From: Chara braunii
Taxonomy: Eukaryota > Streptophyta > Charophyceae > Charales > Characeae
DNA length: 23,277 bases
Direction: 5' to 3'
NCBI GenBank assembly: GCA_003427395.1
Contig: BFEA01000214.1
Location: 1,487,364 to 1,510,640 of the forward strand
Positions 1 through 10,700 of the stretch are shown here, in pieces. The position numbers and the translations under genes were made by a program. How positions within the stretch are numbered: position 1 is the first letter of the stretch; the number at the start of each line of letters is the position of its first letter. The notes beneath the pieces were generated by a model. The model saw only the letters and a program-made list of their open reading frames with translations. It searched no databases and was not told the origin of the DNA.

Positions 1-213
1 CCCCCCCTCCGGGCATAAGTTTGTCCAAAGAAAAGAAAAAAATGGCGCGTGTATCTTGCGAGTTATTTCGGACGGATACACGCAACGCAACAACCCTCAC
101 ATGTGCTGGCGAGCAGTTGGAGCTGAGCTGCGGGCCTACGCCACCGGAGCTGGTATTGGTGGTGACCTCGTGAACCGCCCCGCCAAGCCAACTTGTCCGA
201 TCCGACAGCCTCT

Positions 214-329
214 GAGCTACCTCAACGCCTGAATCTGGACGTTTTTGTGGAGATGTGCAGAAATGGTGTTGAGTTTCCTGAACTGCACGTCTCCACAAAC
301 ACCTCCAGATTCAGGCGTTGAGGTAGCTC
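214..329. repeat. Near-perfect inverted repeat, 47-bp arms, 22-nt loop (miRNA-precursor-like or small MITE)
   Basis: The left arm (214-260) and right arm (283-329) pair over 47 positions. As + strand RNA there are 44 Watson-Crick pairs, one G:U pair and two mismatches. The arms begin GAGCTACCTCAACGCC. I see no clear target-site duplication. It lies about 760 bp upstream of the start codon. Function is unknown. Confidence 0.85.
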
Positions 330-371
330 AACGCTGCTAGTGGGACTTGGCCCCCGTAGTGGAGAAACGAA

Positions 372-378
372 TATAAAC
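372..378 (+). promoter_or_regulatory. TATA-box-like element
   Basis: TATAAAC sits in an otherwise GC-rich flank, about 710 bp before the ATG. A weaker candidate, GTATATAC, lies at about 1044, very close to the ATG. Either is only a candidate. Confidence 0.2.
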
Positions 379-1088
379 AGAACACCACACGTCTGTCCTT
401 GTGACTCCTGAGAGAGTAGCACGACAGCGAAGCCCGCGGATCACAGGAACGCGGAGGAGCGATGGCGGGGAGGCAAAGGGGAGGGGTGATGAGCTTGGCT
501 CGTGTGTAGTAGAGCTGATTAGTAATTAGCGTTTCGAGTGATAAGTGTGTTCTGCTCGAGATAGGGTTCACGGTGAATAGGGGTCACACGGTTGGGAAGA
601 AGAAGGCATTGGAGGTAGCCGCGGCTGGAGGGCGCGAGCTTGTGCGCGGGGCAGGTGGTGTGGAGCCTCAGCGATTTTGCGCGCGGTGTTGTTGGCGGTG
701 AGCAAGGCAGTGTCGGTGCTCGATTCAGGGGGGCGCGCGGAGGGTGTGTGCGGGGGGCCGTGGTGAGTCCGAAGGGTTGGGGGCTGTGGAGGGGGGCAAG
801 AAGTCGGTGTGGAAGCTGTGAGCACGTGTCTGCCTGAAGAGGCAGCAGCGAGGGAGAAGGTAGGACGGGGGGAGGAGAGAAAGGTGGTGGACAGTTTTCG
901 CGTGCGTGCGTGTTCGCCTAGACGAGGGCGCGCTGTGTACGGAGGTGTTAGGGAGTAGGAGTTTGGTGAAGGTGGTCGGTTTGTGTGCTCAGAGGGCGGC
1001 TGACGGGAACGCTCTGAGTGACGGAGGGCGGGTTTGAGGAAGGAGTATATACGGTTAATCTTTAGTGTGAATAGTCACTGAAGTGTTA

Positions 1089-1139
1089 ATGGAAGCGACG
1101 GCGAGCCAATCAGCGAAAATGGAGGATCTGGTAATCAAG
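1089..1139 (+). CDS. NBR1: NBR1 exon 1: start of PB1 domain
   Basis: The exon has 17 codons, ending in LVIK just before a strong donor (AAG|GTGAGT). LVIK joins to [10 protein letters not shown] of exon 2 and completes the first beta-hairpin of a PB1 domain. K17 is the last codon and sits where type B PB1 domains carry the conserved lysine that pairs with the acidic OPCA loop of the next subunit. An in-frame stop at 1068-1070 limits the start to 1089 or 1119. The exon is too short to be found by ORF length alone. I place it by frame, donor strength and the fit to PB1. Confidence 0.82.
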
Positions 1140-1324
1140 GTGAGTTGTTCGAGTTGCCTCGATGATCTCCATGACGGTATTTGATTTCTTCAGATTGGGA
1201 TGCTGGTCTTGATGATGCCAATCAATCTCTGGTGTGGGTGATGATGGTCATGATGACGCCCCTGTTCTTGATTTCTTCAAATTGGGATGATGGTCTTGAT
1301 GATGCCCGTCGATTTCTTTCAAAG

Positions 1325-1385
<61 letters not shown>

Positions 1386-1601
1386 GAGAGAGAGAGAGAT
1401 CCGTGGCTTGTGAAGCGGGAGAGAGAGATAGAGGTTGGGGCCTTCCAATCGGTTATCTCCGGAGTCTGTTGCCGCTTGGGGTCTTCCGATCGGTTATCTC
1501 CGTGGCTTTAAAGGGGGAGAGAGAGAGACTGAGAAAGAGAGAGAGACATGTGTATTCTGGAGTCTGTTGCTGCTTGGGGTCGTTGTCTCCGTGGCTTGTA
1601 G

Positions 1602-1691
<90 letters not shown>

Positions 1692-1692
1692 N

Positions 1693-1777
<85 letters not shown>

Positions 1778-4700
1778 GGGTCTGTTGCCGCTGAGGGTGT
1801 ATTCTGGGGTCTGTTGCCGCTTGGGGTCTTCCGATCGGTAATCTCCGTTTCTGAGAGAGAGAGAGAAAGAGAGGTTCCAGAGTCGGTCTGTCTCTTTCGC
1901 TCGGCTGGTTGATTGGAAGGCGTATGTTCTCATCAGTTATCTATGGGCCTCGCTGAACTAAATGTAAAATGAGAATGAATTTTCCGCTGGATTATGGGAA
2001 GTTACACGGTCTTTTTTTATTTGTCCTGGGTGCATGTGGTTAGTAGTGGACCGAGGCCCCATGGTAGCACCGTTGAACAGAGTTCGTTCCCTTGCCCTGA
2101 TTCCGCCGATGCGCCCCATCGGGGCTGGCGAACGGCGTCAAACTAAATTTTGATGTGATCTGTTTGTTTTTTTGTTACCCTTATACGTTCTGCTCGTTCT
2201 GTTCGTTCTGTTTTTCTCGGTGTGGCTGTTTGCCTTTTGTATCACGGTCTCCAACTACCTTTTCTTCCCCCCCTTTAAGTTTTAACTGCTTGTGTGATAG
2301 GGGTTGATGGTGTCTGATGGTAGTTGAGCCAGGGGTTGTTGATGTCTGATAGTAGTTTAGCCTCCAGGTTTCTTCTCTCGCCGTTGATGGACCGGCTGTC
2401 TAGGGCGCTACGTTGCGTTGCTGGCTGTCGAACGTGCTGCAGTGTTTTCAGGAAAAAAAGCTGCTCTTGACTTATGCGTCGTGCTTTCGCAGGGGCCATG
2501 GCTGTGATCTCTTTCTCTCGTTGGGCAGTAGTGTTTTCGAGCCATGCTGAGTTCGTGTCCTTTCGTTACAGCCATGGCCTCTGAGGCGGAGTGTTTTTTT
2601 TTCACGAAAGGTTCTCTCTTGTCCCTTGGGATGGAATTTGGGAACTTCGAGCCGAGTTCGAGGAAGTTCGATGAAAGTTCGCGGAAGTTCGAGTGATGTT
2701 ATATGGGCGTAGCATAGTCCCTGCGCAAGGATGATACGCGCGAAGTGTGTGAGACCAACCCTGCGCAAGGATGATACGCGCGAAGTGTGTGAGACTAAGA
2801 AGCCCCCGTCTCTCCGACTGCGTGTAGGGAGTAACAGCCCCTGCGCAAGGATATTAAGGGAGAAAACCCCACCGCCCGCTGTGTTTTGATAAGGAAGAAA
2901 ACCGAGCTGTCCTCCTTCGGCGCAAACGTACCCGGAGAGATGGCGCTCTGCGAATCTGAAAGCCGGTAGCGGTAGTCCTTTTCCTTCGATCTACTTGTAT
3001 AGGCTGCTTTCTCTGTTTTGATATTGGATCTTACATCCATTCCATGAGCTCAAATCCGACTTGGGTCTGCATATCAACAGTTCCGAGCTGTCCTCGAGGT
3101 GCTCGCCGAGCGAGGAAGATGGCGCTTTTTTTTTTTTTTTTTCTTTTTTTTTTTGTAAAGGGCGACGGCCTTGAGAAGGCAATTGCATATACCCATCTTT
3201 CTGATGTTGACCAGCTTTTTTCTCGACCTTTTTTACCGATTCATGTCTATTTCCATCATCTGGAATCGAACTTGGGCCTGTATGTCAATAATTCCGAGCT
3301 GTCCTCGGACGGCGCTCTCTGAACTGCGGGAAAATGGCGCTCGGTCAACTGTTGCTTGCTTTCTGTTTTTTTTTTTTTTTTGTCTGTTTCTGTTTTATTG
3401 TTTGTTTGAACATTCCCCCCCCCCCCCATCATCTCGAGTTTTTTAAGTTGGGTCTGTATTGCGACAGCACATGGAGGTACCGTTTTGAGTTAGGCTCGTT
3501 GTTTTCCCGCTTTCGTTTCGTTTTGTTTTGAAGAGGTTAACGTGGCAATCAAATTCCTATTGGCCCCGGACTTTTATGCGATCAGGATCAGGATGCTCTT
3601 CTCTTCGTTCGTTTCGGCCGTGCGCAGGCCCCGTGCTACTCTTTTCTGTATCGTTCCAACATATTCCTATTATTTTCCAATAGGAACGTCCAATGGGTCG
3701 CGTTATGGTGCGAAGCAGAGAACTGCCCGCTTTTTATTACCACAGTGATCTTTGAGATTCCCATTTTCATTGATTTCGCGTGGTGTGTGCTGTTGTGACC
3801 TCCCGAAATGCGTAAACAAATTCCGATAATACTGGCAGCCTACCCTGCATAGAAGCCTGGACATGTAGAGTCTCAGCTGAAGTGGAAGGCCAATCTTGCA
3901 GAGATCTCTGGTATGGGCATTGGTGGTGATGCTGAGCAGGTTTGTTTTGTCCTTTTTTATTGGTAGGTATATTTAATTACTCCTGTCGTTTATGGAGCGA
4001 ACATGGAATGGAATCTCAGCTGACGCGTAACTCGGAATGGAATCTCAGCTGACGCGTAACTCCAATCGCGCAGAAAAAAAAGCATAAGGCACAGTTACGC
4101 GGAGGATGGTCGGGTCCCAAGAAGCTCAACATACTTGCTTCGTTCTTTATTGGCAGGTGTACGTAGGTGTACGCAGTTGTCATTGTGGACCGAACATGGA
4201 ATCTCAGCTGTCTTTGTGAACCAAGAAGCTTCTCGGCCGACGCGTAAGGCCGATCGCGCAAAAAAAAGCAGGAGGCAGAGTTAGGCGGAGATGGTTGCGT
4301 GTCAAGAAGCCTCTGTTTACATGCCGGCACCACCGGTAGCTTGTGTTCTTATGCAGCATATTGCGCAGCAAGCAAAAGCCTCTGCTCAAGTAGTAAGGGT
4401 GGATGGAGACAGGATAAGGCGGGCCGTATCGCTGAGCCAGCCTTCTGATTAGCAGTCGCCGGATTAGGTACAAGACACTCGATCTCGCGTATTTATTGTT
4501 CGACAGAAGGACGACGACTGTGCCGTGGGACGACGACGGACGGATATGCCCCCTCGCTGTGAAATGTATTCGAATCGGACGGTCAGGAACCTCGTCGGCC
4601 GAAAGGCCATGTAGAGTTTAGTCCTTACGGAGTGTAAAAGGGGCTATGTACAGCTGAGCAAGCCTTCCGATCAGCTGAAATACAGGCTCGAACGCAGGCT

Positions 4701-7700
4701 TAAGGGGGGTTAAGGGGCTGTAGAGCTGAAGAAGCCTCCTGATTTAGAGTTTAAGGGGGACGGGCGAGTCGTTATGGAGGGTAAGAAAAAGGGCTGGTAG
4801 AGCGCAGCAAGCCTTTTGATTAGCTGAAATACGGGCTCGACCGCAGGTAACGAGGGGCTGTAGAGCTGAGCAAGCTTTCTCCACTGGATCTATGCGCGTA
4901 CGTGTTCTTTTAAAGACGGACGACCCTGACCGTCTCCTTGTCGTCCGAATGGCCATGTGAACGGTCGAGTCAATTATGGAGGGCAAAAAGGGCCGTAGAT
5001 TAGCTTAAAGACTGGCTCGATCGCGCATACGTGTTCTTTGACAGACGGACGACGGCGCTGGCCCTCGTCCTCGTCGTCCGGAAGGTCATGTGCACGGTCG
5101 ACTCGGTTATGGAGGTTTCAGTTTTGATCTTTCCTGGCGATGGGAAGGGTGGGTTGCCACTGCAAGGAAAAGGTGAAAGTCCGTAAGTCCCTATCAACAC
5201 ACCCTCGTACAGCGATCGTCGTCGTAGACACGTGAGTGAGGCTTATTTCATCAAACCCCCGAAAAGGCTGAATATGATTATACGTGCGTGCTTCTTTTTG
5301 CTAGTTTTTGCTGTTTCCCGATATATGCGTGTCATCGTCTCTGGCGCAGTGGCTATGCTAATCTTCTCTGCATCGTTATACTTTTAATGTATATCCCGAT
5401 GGACGTCTCTGCATCGTTCCAGTTTTAATGTATGTCCCGGTGGACAATTTCGACGTGCCTGTCTGCTTTTGTCTTTCCCCATTTCCCGATTTATGCTTGT
5501 CATCCTTGCGCAGGGGCCATGCATGCTGATGTTCTCTGTATCCGTCCAATTTTGACCGTTGTACAGGACGATTCAATTTCGATGTGTCTAATTGACGTGC
5601 CGCGTCAGCGCTTTGGCATATGTAAGATCATTCGTTGTGATGGGTTTGTTTCTCCTTTGGAGTCACTCTGCTTTCTCTGCGCCCGCTACGGTCTTCCGGC
5701 GGCGTATATAACGTGCGGTCGTCGTAATAGCCGCGCCCTGTCTTCCGGCGTCGTATATAACGTGCGGTCGTCATAGCTGCGCCCGGTCTTCCGGCGTATG
5801 TAATGCGCGGTCGTCGTTATGGCTGTGCCCGGTCTTCCGGCGTATATAACGCGCGGTCGTCGTTATGGCTGCGCCCGGTCTTCGGGCGTATATAACGCGT
5901 GGTGGTCGTTGTAGCTGCTGTGCTGCTCTTTTGGAGCTGACTTACTCTAGGTGCAAGGACCGTACGTTCTATTCGGAGAGAAAACGGTCGTCGGCGTGAA
6001 GGTCACACGTTTTTGTCCACGGACAGAGAGTGGGCTGGTGTAATTACGTTACGTATCTGACCCGAATCTAGGAAGTTGTTCGTAAGAGTGGGGACTGCTG
6101 TTTCGCTTGTGGTTGTGGTGTTCGTTGCTGGATTTAAGTGACTTTCTTTTTTTTTTTTTTTTTTTGCTGTAAGTAGTCGGGAGGTTAAGAACAGAAAAAA
6201 AGAAGGAAAGATCAAAAGAGAGGAGCTGTGGAAGTTGTTATTTGACGATCTGCTGTGACATCCGTCAAAATTGGAACGATATAGGGGAAGGGTACTTGGC
6301 AAAATGTAAGTCGATTGGTCTTGACCTTCTTTTTTTTTTCTTGTATTTTTTTTTTGTTGTTTCCCCCCACTTGACAATGCAAGAGGTTGGTGTTATGTGC
6401 CTGAACGAATGACTGTAGAAGTGATCGGTTGTCTTGTAGTTATTCTGTCGTTTGATTTCGTCGATTCTGGCGTGTCCTTGTGTTGCGTTCACCCGCTGCA
6501 GGTGCAATACCAGACCAATTTAAGGCGTTTTATTGTTCCCAGACCTCCAGCTTCCAAGTTTGCGGACGTGAAAGCGCGTATTCGAGAGGCGCTGAGTATC
6601 GCTGATGGTGTGGAATTCAGCCTGACGTACAGGGACAAGGATGACGACTTGGTGACGATGGCGGGAGATGATGATTTGTACGATGCGTTCACCATTCAAA
6701 ATCTGAATCCTCTGCGTGTTTTCGTTACGGTGGAGAGCGACAGTCGAGGTACAGGTCCCGCGCCGGGCGACACAGGGGTATGGGGGAGTGGATGGAGTAG
6801 AACAGCGCAAGTAACGAGGAAGTCCGCTCCTGGGACGACTGATGGGTCGGGATGGGGGGATGCGCCGACGGCGGGCGCGAACGGATGGGGGGGAGAATCA
6901 TCGGGTGCGCGAGCGGGAGGGGCGAGCGGATGGGGGGGGGAATCATCGGGTGCGCGAGCGGGAGGGGCGAGCGGATGGGGGGGGGAATCATCGGGTGCGC
7001 GAGCGGGAGGGCCGATCGGATGGGGGGGGGAGTCGTCGGGTCCGCGAGCGGGAGGCGCGAGCGGATGGGGCGGGGAATCATCGGGTCAGCGAGCGGGAGG
7101 CGCTAGCGGATGGGCGGAACCGCCGTTTCCGCGAGTGGGAGGGAAGCCCGGTTTCATGGGGTGGTCAATGTGGGGAAGGGGGAGAGGGGCCGGTTGGGGA
7201 GGTGGATGGGGGGGAGGCGGAGGAGGGGGAAACCGCGGCTGGGGAGGTTGGGGCGATCGGCGAGGGGCAACGGGGGAGTGGGGAGCAGCGGGTGGGTCAG
7301 GAGCCGAAAGCGGAGGGTGGGGGGACGGTTGGGCGGAGGTTCATGTCTTACCCAAGAGAGGCACGAACCATCCTGCTTCCCCTCCGCCCGCTTCTGCGCC
7401 TACTTCTGCCCCCCCTCCGCCAGCCTCTCCTTCCCCCGCTCCCCCTGCACCTCAGCGCGCGCCTCCGGGATCCTCCCAAGAGCGCGGGACCTCCGCCGAC
7501 CCTCGCGGACCACAACCCCCCCGTCACGACTGTAATTTGTTCGACATCCTGCGCAATCTGGAAGACCGTCTACGCGCCGCTGCCTCGGAGCCCAATACCG
7601 TCCCAGGACTCGATGCTACCGTGGCTGCAGTGAGTCAAAGTGCCAACGTGGCAAAGATGGTTGTGCAGCAAATAGAGCAGCTCATGCGCGCGAATCCCGC

Positions 7701-10700
7701 TCTGAGAACCATCGGACAGGATGCCTCGCAGGAAGCAGTGGCGCGGGCGTTCGAGTCCGTGATGGGTGTGGTGAGCAATTTAGCAGAGCAGCTTGGCGGT
7801 CATCGTACGGCAGCAGATTGCGGAGTCGGGGATGACGATGTGAGAGCGGGTCGTGGTCCCGCTGGGGATGGTGGCAATGTCCATAGCTGTCCTGCACAGA
7901 GGAACTCGACGGGGAGGGGTGCTGGGAATGGTGATGCGGAAGCTGCCGCCGCTGGTCCTGCAGCTAATCAATCGCCATCAGGGCAAGGTCAGGCCTCGTC
8001 AGCGGATGCCCGGCAGCAGCGGGAGCAGCAGCAGAAGAGTGGACTCTCTTCGGCGAACGACAGCGGCAGCAGTGATTCGTCGAATGACTGTGGTATCCAG
8101 CTCCATCCTGGAATTTACTGCGACGGGTGTGGAGTCGGACCAATCGTGGGGCCGAGATTCAAATCGCTTCTGTAAGTGGCACAGCCTTTGTTCCTGGTCT
8201 ATTCGCTGATTAAACCAGCAGAACCTGCAGTGTTTTTTAGGCGACAAAGAGGCTGAATCGGTGCGCAGTGCGGGTCTATATTCATTTGCATCAGAGGGGG
8301 GTACCTAAGATCCCAGTGCTCTCTCAATTCCACCTCACACTACCTAGACCTAAGAGTAGTGGCGAGTTCCGTATTTGTTCCTGCCACCCCCGCCCCCTTT
8401 TTTTTTAATTTTCAAAAAAAAAAGAAAGACTTCAACGGCATTGAGATGTCAACATTGAACTGACCAGTACGAGGTAATTCAGAATGATTATATTGTGGTC
8501 GTGTCGTTGCATGTGGACTTGAAATTGGGTCTGTTTTCCAAACATTTGATGGGAAATTTTCTGATCGGTGCTATATCTCATCACCACATGTACAACGAAG
8601 AGAACCCTTGATATCTGCTATTTTTCCACACGGCCCTTCTTTTTCTCTTTTCGTTTTTCCTTTGTGTTTTCCTGTGTTTTTTTCTGAGCCTTTCTCCGAG
8701 GGTTTTTTTCTCAGAGGGTGACGGCCTTGAGATATGGTCACCGATCTGACCGGAAAGTCAAGTTCACACCAGGCAATTCGGACTTTGTGACAATATATTG
8801 ATTTTGAGTATGTGATTGGAGTATGTGACAATATATTGATTTATTTATTTTTGTTGTTATTATTATTACAGTATTATTATTTTTTAATGTCGTTTACATG
8901 TTATACAGTGTTATGTATGTTTATAATTTGACGTGGTGTTTGTGGTGGCTGCTAACTTCATTGGTTTCGGTCATTGCCTGCCTGAAGTCCAGGCTGTTTC
9001 AATTCAACAAGGGTTTAATGTGAATTCAATCAGGGTTTGATGTGGTTGGTTGCTGACTCATTGGCTTTGCTGACTGGGCTTAGTCAGGTTTTTTTTTTTT
9101 TTTTTTTTCACCTTAATTGAGCTGACCGACCCCAAGCAATTCATTAGTAGTCGGTCTTACTCGTTAAGTTCCATCATCTGGATTCGAACACCGGTCTGTA
9201 TTTCAACAGTTCATGGGTGTACCCACTGAGCTAGGCTCTTGGGTTAAGTCAGGGTTTTGAGATTGGATTTTTGATTGATTGGTGCTTAAAAGTCCAGGCG
9301 TTGTTTGACATCTTGTGGCTGATCATAATTAAATGATAAACAATATTTCATTATATAACAACAATATTCTATATGCTCTCGTTTCGAACCGTGCGTGGAA
9401 TTTTAAATAAAGTTACAGCAGGGTTTGATAATTGGTTTGCTTACTCAATTTGCTGGCCTGATTTCTACGGTTCCCCGATTTGTCACAAAAACCTGAAGCT
9501 TGAGTATCTGATTGGCCGGATGTCTCCCAGGAATGGCAATTATGACGCTGGTCAAGCGTTCTTAGAAGTCGGTAATTGGTTGTTGATGGAATGGAGGCTC
9601 AATTGCTGACCCGATGGCTTCGATTGGTTTGATTTCTCACAGGAGGGACGATTATGATCTCTGTCGCAAGTGTAAGGAAGAGGGAGTTGGACGTGAGGAG
9701 AGCGATGCCGACTACATGCGGATTGACCGTCCTGTGCGTGCTGCCATGCATGTACGTCCTTCTGGCCGTTGCGGCCCCTGGGTACGTGCTTGAAACACCT
9801 GTTTTTTTTTTTGTTTTTTTTTTTTTTATTTGTGGGGGGGGGGTCCTGTTTTTCGTAAACATGTTAAAAGAGGGAGTTGGACGTGAGGAGAGCGATGCCG
9901 ACTACATGCGGATTGACCTTCCTGTACATGCTGCCATGCATGTACGTCCTTCTGGCCGTTGCGGCCTCTGGGTACGTGCTTGAAACACCTGCTTTTTTTT
10001 TACATATATATTTATTTGGGGTCGTGTTTTTCGTAGACATGTTTGCCCGTTTCCACCTTCATCTCGTCGCTGGTGCTGCTGATCTTTAAGTATGGGTGTC
10101 TCACCACTTGACAATACTCTATCCATCTGGACGCTTTGTGGACCATGTGCACTTGGATGCTAGGTACGTGTTTGAAACCTGTCTTTGTTTATGGGGGGGT
10201 CCTATTATTTTATCATGTCTGTTTGATCATGATCATGTTGTCGCTCGACTACACAATGCTCTACATGCATTTGGACGCTTTCTGAACCATTGCATTCCAA
10301 CATGTTGAAAGCAACAGGTTCAAAAATAACGTTCAGACTCCAGACGCATGTAAGAGTTTTGTGTAGTGCAGCTAGGCCGTAGGGGTTGATGGCGCACAGG
10401 TTTCTTCCTGATGTATGTTATCCTCACTGGACTTCTCTGCGGGGCTGGGTGATTTAGGGCATTTGAGTGGGTAAGTGAAGGTCATGTGTTGGATTCGCTC
10501 ATTGATGGGGAGGATTAGGCCATGGATGGGGTCGGCTGACGAGAGCATGGAGCGGTTATATTACTGTATACTGTAAGTGGCGGCGGAGTGGGTCCGTGAC
10601 AGATACCTGGGGCGGTGGGGTGGTGGCTATGGCACCGTTGCTGAATTTTTACGTTCCATCTGTTCATGGTGGTGGCTGTAGCTATCGCCCGTATATCTTC

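Larger units (their letters stand above)
1..1088 (+). promoter_or_regulatory. 5' flank and probable 5' UTR of the NBR1 gene
   Basis: No credible coding exon is seen. The region contains a long inverted repeat (214-329), a TATAAA-like element near 372 and a G-rich stretch from about 600 to 1020. A short upstream ORF (ATG 462 to TAG 509) would lie in the leader if transcription begins near 400. The transcription start cannot be set from sequence alone. Confidence 0.4.
1140..6501 (+). other. Intron 1 (5362 bp)
   Basis: GTGAGT to CTGCAG, phase 0. No exon is seen inside. It is filled with GA microsatellites and flanking repeats (1178-1860), a 40-bp repeat (2721-2850), SINE relics (2890-3510) and diverged tandem duplications (3951-5120 and 5303-5580). 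A 46-bp minisatellite at 5679-5916 and poly-T runs follow. The last 105 bases are open in frame with exon 2. Confidence 0.8.
8172..9642 (+). other. Intron 2 (1471 bp)
   Basis: GTAAGT to CTCACAG, phase 2. It interrupts the ZZ finger between the two zinc knuckles. Contents are poly-T/poly-A rich stretches near 8400, possible SINE-body fragments (8395-8480 and 8640-8760), a clear SINE (9089-9243) and a decayed copy of its own 3' end (9513-9560). No exon is seen. Confidence 0.85.

Noticed and set aside
1181-1933. Long ORFs of alternating Arg-Glu or Ser-Leu on both strands
   Set aside because: They are translations of the (AG)n microsatellite and depend on an undetermined base.
5679-5916. CRISPR-like array
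   Set aside because: Units are contiguous without unique spacers, in an intron of a eukaryotic gene. It is a minisatellite.
6842-7633. 263-residue arginine-rich ORF in another + frame
   Set aside because: It overlaps NBR1 exon 2 and stays open only because the 45-bp repeat is a multiple of three. No domain, and its composition mirrors the repeat.
9180-9243. Possible minus-strand tRNA gene
   Set aside because: A and B boxes are present, but acceptor and anticodon stems do not pair and a poly-A tail follows the body. It is a SINE head.
9868-9971. Second functional copy of exon 3
   Set aside because: It lacks the exon's first codons, including the zinc-binding Cys pair, and has no convincing acceptor. 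Treated as a partial duplication.
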